From: Cephalotrichum gorgonifer | Taxonomy: Eukaryota; Ascomycota; Sordariomycetes; Microascales; Microascaceae | Direction: 5' to 3' | Length of the DNA stretch: 64,000 nt | NCBI GenBank assembly: GCA_900312665.1 | Contig: ONZQ02000002.1 | Coordinates: 3,249,863 to 3,313,862, forward strand | Shown here: piece after piece, positions 40,971 through 52,512 of the stretch | How the letters are laid out: the number at the start of each line of letters is the position of its first letter | Numbering within the stretch: the stretch's first letter is position 1 | Notes under the pieces: model-generated | Database searches by the model: none | What the model was told of the DNA's origin: nothing | Seen by the model: the letters and a program-made list of their open reading frames with translations, nothing else | Made by a program: the position numbers and the translations under genes

Positions 40971-43900
40971 CTAGATTTTGAACCAAGACATAGCCCACCC
41001 TAACACTGAAACGCTACCAGCTTGCCCTCCCACGGTATCAAATGTGCTGTCGTTGTTCTCTTCGCCCTCAATGCCATTATGCATTTCCTCTCCGTTACAA
41101 CGATTTGATAGCAACTTCAACATCAACTTCGACCCTTCATCTCGAAGTAACTCGGGAAAATACCGTTCCACAATGTCTAGAGGCGATAGACCCGGCTGGC
41201 AGGGGAGTTCCGGGTGTCTTCTCGTCCTCGCATTGGGGTCAGCGCCGTGACTGATGAAAACCTCGAATATGCGAGCCCAAACTTTTGCCGCGTCCCCCGT
41301 TTGACAATTCAACTGGCTGGACCTCGGTGTCGAACGGGTTTGAAGAGCTGTAAGGTCGCACACTGCAGCCTGCATGGCTCGCTGCCAAAGCGTAATGTCG
41401 CCGTGTAACAGGTTTGGATCAGCGCCGCTCTGCAAGCTTGTCTCCACAAGTCCGGGGTCAGGCCTCCGGGTGGCTCCATCCCACTTGGTGGAGGTCGGCG
41501 AGATGGCTTGCATAAGCAAGTACTGATTTACATCCTGATCGACTATCCTGCCGGAGTTGTACTTCATCGCTGTGTAATGGGAAAGACCCATGTCGACCGC
41601 GATCTGGTAGAATGTGCTTGCTTTACCCCTAGGCTTGATGCCGGGTATTTCAATCCCGTAAGACCAATGGTGGATACTTCCATCCAGGTGAGCACCCGTA
41701 AAGGTGGTGTGGTCGACGCCTGTCTGTGCGAGCCTTTCAGAGCAATGTCCAGACGGGAGTGCTACAGATTTTGGCATAGAGTCAGGGGCATCTCGAAAGC
41801 TAGAGACGGTATCTTCGAAATCAGCATCCTCGTCTCTGAAATCATAATTGAAACACCCTGCACTGCCAAAATGAAGTTGAGTCGACTCGTTCTCGGCTAG
41901 AATTAGAGATTTTGATAGAAAAGAGATGTCCTGTGGGATCCGATGCCGTTGTGGCGGGGAACACCCGCTCTGGCTTCCCGCTGAGTTGCTTCCGGACCAA
42001 TCCTGCTGGTAAAGCACGTTTGACTTTCCAACTCTCCATTGGTGCGAAGCTGTGATGTCGAGCTGGTCCAGCAATTTCGGGAATGCAGTGCTCAAGTCTG
42101 CCTCAGCACCCTTGGCGTATCTCAGGGCACTCATAATAAGAGCCATGTCAAGCGGATTGTTGGGCCCAACATCCATGCTTTTGAGGTTAAGAACGCACGA
42201 CCTCAGCATACAGAGGTTAGGACTAAATCCTGTCCCTGAAGTGCGAGACACGAGCTCCCCCCAAAGTTCGCGCTTCGCCAACCAGTCGGACACTGTCCGG
42301 TGCAGGAACACAACCTTTGAATCCGGAGTAATGTCCGAGAAACGGATGTCGTTGGACTCCAGGAGACCGGCGCAAACACTCTTCAGCCGGGCGTCCATCA
42401 TACGGCACCTTGTCGAAATCTCGTGGTTGGTAAGAGGTCGTATCTGATCGGCTTCGGCCAAGGTCTCGTCTTCATCGTCAGCCCAGGATAAGTTCAGCAG
42501 TGTTAGGTGCCCCGGAGATATTCCCTGGGCAGCTCGAACTATCTGAAATATCTGGGAAGCTTGCTCGTGATAAAAGGGGTCCATGTTCTCAAGTATATGC
42601 GAATACAGCGCCTCCAGATCCCCTGGGAGATAGTCGACTCTTTTCTTGAGATCGGAGATGCGGTTGTAGTCGCATAAACCATGCAGTAGAGACTTGACCA
42701 CGAGCTTAACCCATAGAAAGACACCTCTGGCCTTGGAGACGATCTCGTCTATCAGACCTGTGACTGCTGCCGGATGTTGTCGAGAGATTTGTACCATGTA
42801 CTTATGGCTGTGCAATCGGGATTGGACATAGTGGCTAATGTCGCCATGTGTGAGGTCCTGAAGCCTTAGATGCGGTGACTGGCCAAAAGCTTGTTCAAAT
42901 ACCAGGAGAGGCCTGCTAGATAGGCACAGCTTAATATTAGGCGACCTGGCGTATTCTTGAACGAGGTCCACGACTTCCAGGTAATCACCGTCGTACTCGT
43001 CCAGCCCATCGATAAGCAAGCATATCTTCACCCTTTGCTGCAAAATATCGAGTAGCACTCGAAGTGCACGCTTCAGACGAATCATAGTCCAAGGGTATAC
43101 CTCTTGGGATAAAAAGCAAGGATTCATTGGAATCCGTCGAGAGACAACTCCCGACGCCCGAAAATTCCAGGCATCCCAAGCATCCGGCATCACTTCCGAG
43201 AGCAAGTCTCGGTGACCTTGCAGGATTTCGAAGAGGAGAGACCTGAGGAGTCCGCGCTGAGATTTTTGGTCATCATCTCCGGTGTTCCAGAAGAAGAACG
43301 CATATGTCTCGGACGGCATTGAGCCCGCCCACTGCTCAAGACCACGTCTTGTCTTGTCGTTATCGTAGATGTAGCGCATCAGTGTTGACTTCCCCGAGCC
43401 AACCTTGCCGTTGATCCAGAATATACCACTTCCTTGGCGCAACCAGTCTCCAAAATTGCTGAACTGGCCTACGCGAGGACACCCTTGTTCTCCGTAGATC
43501 CACTCAAAAGTTTGGTGGTAAGGAACCTCGAGGCTTTCGCGGCGGTCCGTCAATGTCACGAAGGACAAGCTCTCCAGAATCCCGCTCTCAACCATCAGAA
43601 GCCGTATCTCTTCTTCGACTCGGGGATCCCCGGTATATCCATCGACTTCACATGAGTCAAAGACTTTTGGGCCTCTTGGAGGCTGCAGACTACCAACGGG
43701 GCCCAGCTTGCCCATAAAATAGTCTTCGATCCGCTGGGTGTACATTGTCTCTCTTCTGGCTTGACCCTCCTGTATTTCGAGGAGCTTTTCGGCTTGATCT
43801 CGAAGCTGATGTGCGAGTTGATCACGATCATTGAGAAACTGGTCCAAGATAAGCCGTGTGGACCGACGGAGCTGGTGCGACGCGTGCAACTGCTGCGAAG

Positions 43901-44627
43901 CGAGCCCGTTAAGTGCGCCACTATGCTAACATTAGCTTGATGTAATGTAGAAGCAGAATAAACTTCTACGGAAGGATACAGACCGGAATGACATTAAAAT
44001 GCGAAACTCGATCTCGGCACGGAACTCATGGAGTGTTGCTGACAGCGCTTCTATCTCTTTCTCGTCCCACACACTGCGGAACGCTTTTCGGAAGGCGTCC
44101 CACCTTTTGAATATCCTCGACTTAGGACCCTCGACTTCCTTGGATGAATAGTCGATAGGTTGTGTCTTTCGTGGCTGACCCGCCCGTCGGCTGAAAGTAG
44201 GCTCTGGCAGCTTGGCCGTCGCCTCTTTATTCTCATGTTGTTTTCCGGTATCTTTTCCCTCTTGGCCGTCATATCGCTTTCCCTCCTGAGGTTTGTCTTT
44301 AACCGCGACAATACTCTCCAGTCGCTTCAGTAGCTCATTCCCAATCTCCACGCACCTTATGCAAAGCCGGTCAAGAGCCTCATCATCTTCATACTGGTCG
44401 CCATTAGCTAACGCCGCTTGGGTGAGGGGCCGGCTTTCAGGCAACTTTCTCTTTAGACCCTGGACGAGGGTCATGAGATCTGTTGTTATGACTTCCACGT
44501 CCACAGCCTCAGACAGTACACCATTTGAGGATCTGTACAATTTTCGATACTTGGACAACAATTTGCTGCCAAAATCCACGAATTGGGCAATACTAGTGGC
44601 CACAGATAGTGCTGCGAGCGGCTCCAT
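40971..44627 (-). CDS. NLR-type STAND protein with NACHT domain
   Basis: Two exons (43980-44627 and 40971-43925, intron of 54 nt) encode 1200 residues. The N-terminus (MEPLAALSVATSIAQFVDFG) is the helical effector-type domain found before many fungal NACHT proteins. A charged linker follows. The NACHT NTPase has Walker A GKVGSGKST near residue 390 and Walker B LLIDGLDEYD near 520, then the winged-helix part (DLTHGDISHYVQSRL, ARGVFLWVKLVVKSLL). The last 250 residues include ankyrin-like pieces (SLQSGADPNLL, FISHGADPNAR). Such proteins are thought to sense non-self cues and start immune-like or incompatibility responses. No amyloid motif matching the HET-S-like protein at 19643 is seen at its N-terminus. 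Confidence 0.92.
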
Positions 44628-45350
44628 CTTTGCGAGCTGGGTCGATGACTGGGGTTGCTTGGGATGGTTTGGGAAGTATGATGCACGGGGAATAAAAGGG
44701 GGCGTTAAATAAAGAGCACAAATACGGGTGTAATTGTGGGGGAAGTAACCTTTTAACTTGGCACATACGGAGTGCAGCCAGATCGTTTTGCTTCAGCCAC
44801 TTTCCATTACCCTTTCACGTGTCCCTCCATGGTGCTTAGCATGGGTTTGGCCAGCGGTTCCTCTGAGCGAAGCGAGGCTCACAGAGGTGCAAGTGTAAAA
44901 ATAGCCTGCAGCCTTTATTGGCGAGTATATTCGCTATCCATGCCCTCTCAGTGCCGAAATCATGTTGTGGCACCTGAACTTATATTGCCTGACGTGGCAT
45001 GACCCACCCTATGATGTATCACAGGGGAGAAAGGGCACTATTGTGCATCCCGTCGTGACCACGATGGATGATACCCACCTTCAACCTGTGGGATACAGGT
45101 ACTTTGCTTTCCAGATACTCTGTAATGTAGAGAAGGTGTGCCAGTGGCACCACATGAGAGCTATTGAAGGCATACTTGGTAAACAAGGAAAGACGATGGA
45201 GGCTAAGTAGTGTGTGCTGTCCCTGCCCTACACCATGAATAACAACATTTCCGTATACATCAGCTCATCTTGCCTTCGTATTCTTCATCCAGCCTTCTCT
45301 CCGAATTCCAGGGATAAGGCTAGGATTGTTACATAATGGGCCATCTCTCC
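44628..45350. other. intergenic, no gene seen
   Basis: The promoter of the NLR gene lies here, with the 3' flank of the next minus-strand gene... no further feature is supported. Confidence 0.5.
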
Positions 45351-46874
45351 CTATGCTTCGACCCATTCCAACGAGATATCCGGTCGCTTCCAATACCCCC
45401 GGCCTTCACTGTTAGGATCCTCCTCGATAACTACAGCATGTTCGGCCCTGTCGATACCACGAATTTCTTGTAGGATGGGGAACCGCTCATCTTTTTTCTC
45501 CATCAGCTCCTCGACTTGCTCATCGATCTCGACAACCTTCCCCTTCTGATACCCGTACAGGCAGAGATACTCCAGCGAGGTGGGAAGAGCATCGACGAGA
45601 CGATATGGCAACTGCCTGATTAGCTTATGCCTCGGGGTGGTATGCTTGTCAACATAGTCCTCGTATGTCGGGCCGACGATGGCTTCTATGTTGATGCTCA
45701 GGTGCGTCAGGGCGGTATAGTGGCGCAAATCTATGACCCTCCCATCTTGGTGCTCAGGCTTCTCGATATCCTGTGGACGAAGGGGCCCCTCGCTGCTGGC
45801 GTTATCGATGGAAAAAAACTCATCTCTCACGTAATTGCGGTATCTTCCCTTTTCTTCCTCATACCCGGTATACCTGACATCCTCATCGCGGCCGCTACTG
45901 CAGTGATCCATCCATACATAGATGGCTTCTCCCAGGTCCATATCTAGAACGCGGAGGGTACTCTTATGCTGCTCGAGAGATCTGCCGACGAGTCCGACGA
46001 GGATTATTGGTGTCCCGCCCTTGGTGTGCCAGAGACCACCCAGCGAGAAGGACATCTCTTCCAGGCCGATGGGGAGACGGATGATAGTTGATAGCATCTC
46101 ACCCGACATATCGGAGTGCCCGAGGTGTATTTTCTTAATCCGTGACGTTTTCGGGGGGAATATTCGTCGTACGACGTCGTACTCCATCACAGCCTCCATC
46201 GAAACGCTCGAAATCTGCAGAAGACGGTGGAAGTACCTGAACTGGTCGAGCAACTCAACCCTATCGTAGGTGTCGCCGTCCCTATGCAATATATCACCCC
46301 CGTAGTATTCGACATGCTGTAGTTTCTGGAGTGCTGGTGTGGAAGTCAATCCATAGTTCGACCGGAGAAGGTACTGCCTGAGGGGGCCGCTCTGAACCCT
46401 GCCCAAATACAGTGTGGTGATATTCGGGGATAGCGATATTATGAGGGCTGCGGCTGTGGAGGCGTAGTGTATGTACATCATTTTCTCGTTGGCGTCGTTT
46501 AACCCAGAACCGCGAAGAGAATATTTGTTGGGATCCAGAGTAGGTCTCGCCTTAACCGTCTCCCGCCACCAGTCCAGTGAATCTTTCATCTGCTGCAGCG
46601 TTTCCAGAGGTAGATCCAGGCTGTCGACATGGTTGCGTATAGCCGCGTGCTGGCCGTCGCTAACAGTGAGGGGGACTCGGCTGGCGTGCGGGCAGTGGAG
46701 GCTCCAAAGGTATACAAGATAGTCCAAATCAAAGACGAACTCTTGGACCGAATGAGCGAGCTCGGGTCTCTGGAGATAGGCAGCGATGAGGGGGTAGGCG
46801 CGATCGGCGTCTGAGTAGCCGGATATGTTAACTCGCTCATACTGGAGCGTCATAGAGCTGGGGGCTGGCGTCAT
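45351..46874 (-). CDS. F-box/LRR-like protein, 5' end uncertain
   Basis: From the first in-frame ATG (46874) a single exon encodes 507 residues. The open frame continues upstream to beyond 46976 without an ATG, so an earlier exon is possible. The sequence has repeated leucine-rich stretches (TLYLGRVQSGPLRQYLL, IKKIHLGHSDMSGEML, LTHLSINIEAIV, SLEYLCLYGYQKGK) typical of the degenerate LRR half of fungal F-box proteins. The F-box itself is not visible; it may sit on an unrecognised upstream exon or be absent. There is no signal peptide. The ligand or substrate is unknown. Confidence 0.65.
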   Translation of the reverse strand: MTPAPSSMTLQYERVNISGYSDADRAYPLIAAYLQRPELAHSVQEFVFDLDYLVYLWSLHCPHASRVPLTVSDGQHAAIRNHVDSLDLPLETLQQMKDSLDWWRETVKARPTLDPNKYSLRGSGLNDANEKMMYIHYASTAAALIISLSPNITTLYLGRVQSGPLRQYLLRSNYGLTSTPALQKLQHVEYYGGDILHRDGDTYDRVELLDQFRYFHRLLQISSVSMEAVMEYDVVRRIFPPKTSRIKKIHLGHSDMSGEMLSTIIRLPIGLEEMSFSLGGLWHTKGGTPIILVGLVGRSLEQHKSTLRVLDMDLGEAIYVWMDHCSSGRDEDVRYTGYEEEKGRYRNYVRDEFFSIDNASSEGPLRPQDIEKPEHQDGRVIDLRHYTALTHLSINIEAIVGPTYEDYVDKHTTPRHKLIRQLPYRLVDALPTSLEYLCLYGYQKGKVVEIDEQVEELMEKKDERFPILQEIRGIDRAEHAVVIEEDPNSEGRGYWKRPDISLEWVEA

Positions 46875-47823
46875 GACGACGGCGCTCTGCGTGTTCCACG
46901 AGGCGGCGTGCTCCCGCCTGGTCTGCGGCTGGACTGGCGGGACGAATAGGGCCAGCTGTATTAGCTCTAAGAGCACATTGATCCGAGGATAATAACGTAT
47001 CTCAATACTCGGCGGTAGTGACTATGTTGCGTCGTAGACAACAGAGTGATATCCCCGCGTTTCTTCACTGAGGAAGCGATAAGAAAATTAGGCAGCCCAG
47101 TACTGAATAGCGGTATCCATATGTGACCAATATTACACTCTGATGAGGTTGCATCAAGCCCACTTGAACAACGCACGAGGTAGGATTATGACTGACTAAT
47201 ATATCCTGAGTTGTAAATTGACGTGGGCCGATGTAGAATTTGCGCATGACACAAGGAGCGCAACCTGTGTTAGCCAAGTTGGAGTCCAAGCCATCATATC
47301 CGTTTCCATTACATGGTTTGTTTAGGGGTAGGTGATGAAGTATCAAAGCTGTGATTTTGGGAATGCGAAGCACACATGTCAAGGCAGGCGTGAGGCTTGA
47401 TGTCGTCCCCATCAACCCAACCAATTCTGATATCGAGCTCTGGTTCGATCGCGTCTTGGTGGTAGCGATGGCCAATGTATCCGGAGTTGTGACAACCAGT
47501 TGGACAATGCCTTCCTTGTAGATTGATTTGCAAATGTCAGCAAATGCTTGCACTCATGCACTACGCACTCTTCTCCAACGTATATGGACTACTTAGAGGA
47601 AGACATGAAGCGATCGGAATGTGCCAGGGGGCTCCTTGTGTCACGTCTAGAGGTGTAGAAAGAGAACACAAAGGAAGCAAAGAGAACAACGCCCTTGCCG
47701 CCCCACATCATCTCACCAACTACTTGAACGAGTCGGTGATATGAAGGAGCTGGATCCTTACTACATAGAATAGACTATGTTCACTCCACTGATGTCAGAG
47801 AGCGCCTCCCTATTTGGTTGTCT
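46875..47823. other. intergenic, no gene seen
   Basis: This segment may hide a 5' exon of the LRR-like gene, but none could be identified. Confidence 0.4.
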
Positions 47824-48133
47824 TCATGCCTTCTTCCCCCACGCCCCTCCACGGTACTCAGCGTCCTGCTGGACATCCCCGGGAGCCCTAGCTCCCAGCT
47901 ATAATATTACAAGTTAGACTTGATTGTACTAACAGCGATTTTTTATAGAATTTCAGCAGTGTAGAGTCCACGTCGCCGACGTATATCTCATCCTCCCACC
48001 CCTCTGAGCGAAAGGAAAGAGGCGGAAAATTACTTACAGCAGCAACCTGTCGTATGGTGGGCTCTTTGGATGGAGCTGCCGCGACCGTGTTGGCCAGCGC
48101 GAGGGCGATACAGGTGATGAAAGAGGTCTTCAT
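47824..48133 (-). CDS. short secreted peptide, candidate RiPP precursor
   Basis: Two exons (48038-48133 and 47824-47898) encode 56 residues. The intron has a perfect fungal consensus: GTAAGT donor, CTAAC branch site and ATAG acceptor. Residues 1-20 are a strong signal peptide (MKTSFITCIALALANTVAAA). The mature part ends DAEYRGGAWGKKA, with a Tyr and a Trp five residues apart and a KK pair that could be a kexin site. Without splicing the frame would run to 47888 and give 81 residues with no features, so the spliced form is preferred. The gene is head-to-head with a UstYa-like oxidase gene, the enzyme class that crosslinks residues in fungal ribosomal cyclic peptides. A precursor role is an inference; a small effector is the alternative. 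Confidence 0.6.
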
Positions 48134-49166
48134 GGTTGATACGGGCTAGAATTCCAGACACAAAGGTGATATGGATTTCGAAGAAGTGGGTAGATAGTAA
48201 GTCAGTATTCTGATGCCGTTTCTGGTTTGGATAAGGTCCGGCATAGACTGGCTTCCTGGGTCTTTTTATATTTTTCCCCAAGTCACTGTGCCTATGTATC
48301 GGCCAGCAGGGTGTATTGTAACCCCCCTCCTCTCAACTCTCTTACAAAGGTTCGAGGAAGCCTTGGATTCTGGTGCTTAATGGCCCATAGACTGTTGATT
48401 TCACATTATTCTTCGGCCATTTTTGGCCAGGAGCGTCACCTCGACATGGAGGGAGTGTGCGTAAGCCTATCCCACAATTGCAACTCTGGACATCATGTCT
48501 ACTACACTTCACCCGTGGTGGTCTCGGCAAGCACGTTTCTATTGGATTACCCTGCCCTCGCCATCTAACTGATGATTCTCTCGAGGACTTCCAAGGCTAT
48601 GCTACCCCACTCAAGCGTTGACGTTGAATCCTTCCGGAGTGTTGATAGACTTGAAAAGCCGGCTTGAGCCGAGAACACTGAATCCTTCGCGCTTCGTATT
48701 CTTACGGATCACAAAACCGGATCTTACTGATTGGCTATTGACGGTTCCCCGCGAATGTGGTTGCGGGCGCGATTAAACCAACTTCAAAACTTGCAAGTAC
48801 GATTTTGGCAGGTGACAATGGAGTCGCCGTTACTTTGCCGCCGTTACTTTGCCTCGAGGCGATGCAGGATCCTCATGAAGATTCTACGGCCCGCATTCTG
48901 ACCTATAGAGGCGTGCATGGCATACTACTTCAGGAAGGTAACATTTCGGGACCTTCGGATGGCATCACTCGATAAACTCAAGCAAATATTGCGAAGAAAT
49001 GATATGCAAGTCCTCCTCGCGATAAAAAAACACTCCGCGAAACGGGTGTGCGGCATATTCTCCTCCCATTCTCACATTTAGCCCCCTTCAGCACAGCCCG
49101 AAATTCCCCAGTCGTCTCCTAAATCATTTAGACATTTCCTTATACTCCAGCAAGCTAGTTGTTATC
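48134..49166. promoter_or_regulatory. divergent promoter region between peptide and UstYa-like genes
   Basis: About 1 kb separates the two start codons, which face away from each other. No other gene is seen. The layout would allow shared regulation, but no specific operator was recognised. Confidence 0.4.
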
Positions 49167-50273
49167 ATGCCGAACACCGGTCTGAGTGAGCCTCTAATCG
49201 AGAAAGATGAAGCCGAAGCTAAACAGAAGAGACCTACTAGAAATCTGGTTAAGATACTCTCGATACTCCAGTTCATATCCATCTGCGTTCTCCCCGTCCT
49301 ATACACCCTCGGCTACAAACATGGCTCGCGGCAGCTGCCCAAGGTGCCAACCCACGGTACGGATCTCGCCTTAGCCAGTCACGAGCGCGGATAGACTGCT
49401 GACCAACCGAAGCTGTCAGCAAAGATGGTTTTCAGCTGCAGCTTCAGCACTTGGATGACGCTTTCGAAGTGAAGAGCTTAGAGAACATGAAGTTCAAGGG
49501 GCTACCGAGGCCGGAGCTCAACGACGCGTGGAATGGCTTATTGGAACGTAAGGTAATCTATCTATCCCGGGTAAAGGAGCTTCTTAAGAACTAATACTAT
49601 CCTCCCTCAAGACATGAATATACGTGTTCACCCGGATGAGGCACGGCAATCATCCAACTTCAGTTCTATACAGCTGAATGATGGCACGGGCGATTTCCAG
49701 GGAATGCCTGCAGTCTTCCATGGGCTGCACTGCTTGGTAAGACGGGGTCCTACATATTCCACTCTGAACAGCATGCTAAAGCTCTGGCCCGGGCTAGAAA
49801 ACAATACGCGAATACGTCTTCCCCGAGGCATATCCCGACACCTGGGAGCAGTTCAAGCCGCCATTTCCCGGAGGCATCAGCCGCCACATGGATCACTGCA
49901 TCGAGAAGTACGTTTCCCTCGGCGCAAGTAATGCCCCGACTATCCCTTTTCTACCCCGGAGATCAGACTAACAAAAGTATTTACTTAGCTTGCGCCAAGC
50001 CATCATGTGCCAGGGAGACTTGGCACTATATACATACGAGTGGCTACCAGAACAGGACGAGCCGAATATAATCGCCGGGATGCAGCATGTGTGCGTCGAC
50101 TTTAACAAGGTGATGGACTGGGCCAGGAAGCGCAGTTTTTCGATCTATGATGGCCTGCTACAAAACCCATACCGAGGTGAGATTTTTCCAACTGCGTAGG
50201 ATGAGGTAAACAGACTGACAAATGCATGGTAGACGCGCCTTGGGATCCTCACACGTTGAAGCATGGTCACTAA
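49167..50273 (+). CDS. UstYa-like oxidase (DUF3328)
   Basis: Six exons (49167-49356, 49413-49547, 49612-49736, 49798-49907, 49989-50176, 50233-50273) encode 262 residues. After a charged N-terminus a transmembrane helix spans about residues 28-49 (ISICVLPVLYTLGY). Both signature motifs are complete: HGLHC at 145-149 and HMDHCIENLRQ from residue 180, the HxxHC pairs thought to bind copper. UstYa-family proteins carry out oxidative cyclisation in ustiloxin-type RiPPs and modify other fungal peptides. The C-terminus ends HTLKHGH after the usual WAxxR..S segment. The gene is divergently arranged with a short secreted-peptide gene. The first acceptor (AAG) was chosen because it alone keeps the frame. 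Confidence 0.92.
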
Positions 50274-52512
50274 CTAAACGCTGGGCAACGCCAAGGTGGG
50301 GTAATAGAGAGGAGAAAAACAGTCTTGGTTAGAAATAGCCCCTACTATCCAACGCTCTTGTCGACTCTCTGGAGCTTGTTGGGTTAATACGATAGTGACC
50401 GATTTACTGCTTGACCCCTTACCAACATGTGCCCAGAATGCCTTCACGCCTCCAACCCCATAAGCCTTCTCCTCCCTATCCACCTCTACAGCATGCCCGC
50501 GGATTCTGAACATTGGTCTAGGTAAGGGACAGACAAAGCAAGGAAAAGGAGAGCTGTCAAGTGTCGCAATCCAGGGGTCGACGAAATGACCTCCAAGCGG
50601 GGGCCCACATCGAAACGAAGGGCGGGGGGCACGGAGGTTGTCACCCATATTAATACATGGTCTCTATGAACCAGACCCAATAAACTTCCTATACTTCACT
50701 TCTGTCGAGCTCGCAGCCTCGAAAAATACTGCAACACATGACCTTCGCGAAGGGGTTTGCCTTCTGCTGCCCTATCGCGGCTGCGACGGCCACAGAAGAG
50801 GTGGTGACTTTCTTTCCATTGCGGTTTTCTATGGGGAGCCGGGGAAAGTCGTCCCGTTTCGGGTTTCCGGCCGCTTTTGATGGTGGCATGGCGGGTGAAG
50901 GGGGATTGAGGGCACAGCTTCGCGACTGGGTAACCTTTAGCTTGGACAGAAATGAATTGGGGCACCTTTAGCCAAGAGGTCGGCTTCATAAATTCTTCAA
51001 GTACGCTTCCCAACTGAGTCCAGCCGTGTTGATTTCCCGGACGCCAGAGGCCTTCCCCAGACCCGACTCGCCAAGCACCGTGTCGGTAAAACAACTTTGG
51101 TAATGGAGATGTAATATTGGTATCACGCCGTATTACACCCCAGGCTAGGTGGGGGTAGGTTATTCCGTTCGTGGGGTGCAAGCCGGGGTCCCATTCGGAA
51201 TTCCTGCTGCGGGCATGCAACGGCTGTCATTAACAAGCAGAAGGTTATTTTTTGGGGGGGATTTATGCCCAGTGGTCGCCTTGAATCACTGCTCCTGTCC
51301 TATTGACTTACCAATCCCATAGTCATCCATTTAAAATGCGAACGGACTTGTCACAGGGTAGCAGAAGAGTTTATCACTGGGAGATGCCACTAAAGGAGTA
51401 GAGTCTCGCGCACGAATCGGGGACCGCCAATGTCATGCAAGCTGACATCGCGTTCCAAAGCCCAACGTCCACCGTTACTCTCGCCTGATTTTGCAGGTAG
51501 TCCTCCTATTATCTTACAACGTCGGTGCTAAAAGAAGCTGCGGGTCACAGCTAGCTGATTGGTTGGTTCCACAACGGGCAGGTGCTTCGGGTGGGTTTGG
51601 CTTCAATGACCTGGACTGAAAACCGGAGACGTAGGCCCGTATCCTTTGTCTAGGTCGGTAAAACCCATGATATAATAGTGACTGTGAGGGAGCGATGTGA
51701 CCTCGACGTTAATGGTTGGGCCATGTGATTCATACTTCACCTCACGGGGCCACTTGCCCCAATGCCGGATGCAGGAAGTCGTCTCCCTTGGCGGGGTGTA
51801 TTCTCCGGGTGCGACGCCAATCATGGACGGATACGGTATAACGCCCGGTCAACAATGCAAATCCACCGGCGCTAGGAAGAATCGAGTACTGATCGATGGA
51901 GAATCGAGGCCCTTCGCTTGCCCATCTCCCCTGCCGAGGTCTGCCATCTTTTTAGTGTACCGGCTGTCAACGAAGGGGAGAAATAAGGATGTGCTGCCAA
52001 GCCGTCAATGGTGGAGTGCCAATGTCGCGCGCCCCGCTCCCCGTGGGGCATCACACTCTCTCGCACCCACGGATGGCATGGCACAGACTCCACCGTTAAA
52101 CTTGGCAAGAGAGCGAAAGAGTGGTTGGCAAGATATTCTTCATTTGAGGAGCTATGCCATGGCTGCTTTGGTGGGCACATGACGTATTCTCTTGGTGCAA
52201 TGGGACACCCCCGCACCGGGCCAAACCGAGGTTCATCACCTAGGGCTGCGGGAGCTAAATGTTGTTTACATGTGGCTTAATGGTTTCGATACCAGCTGTC
52301 GGGATTCTATCTCTAATGGCGCCCCTAATTATAATAGGTGACCTCCCAGGCGTAGCTTCACGTATCCCACTAGCCCTGTAACCTGCGATGCCCTGAGCCA
52401 GAACCTCTTATCCACTTTCTCGCTGACCGACTGCTGATCTCGACAAGCATAAATCCTTCCGGCGGTCATTCACACCGACTCCTACGGAACTGGGGCGAGC
52501 TCACGTACCAAA
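50274..52512. other. intergenic, no clear gene
   Basis: About 2.2 kb, the longest gap. A minus-strand frame at 50689-50889 (MPPSKAAGNPKRDDFPRLP) has gene-like composition but no recognised relatives and was not called. No RNA or transposon was recognised. Confidence 0.45.

Noticed and set aside
19643..44627. Direct HET-S/NWD2-like signalling pair formed by the HeLo protein and the NLR
   Set aside because: The NLR starts with a different helical domain and has no visible copy of the amyloid repeat; the genes are also more than 20 kb apart.
50689..50889. 66-codon minus-strand frame starting MPPSKAAGNPKRDDF
   Set aside because: Composition is gene-like, but no signal, domain, splice partner or known relative could be recognised, so it is not called.
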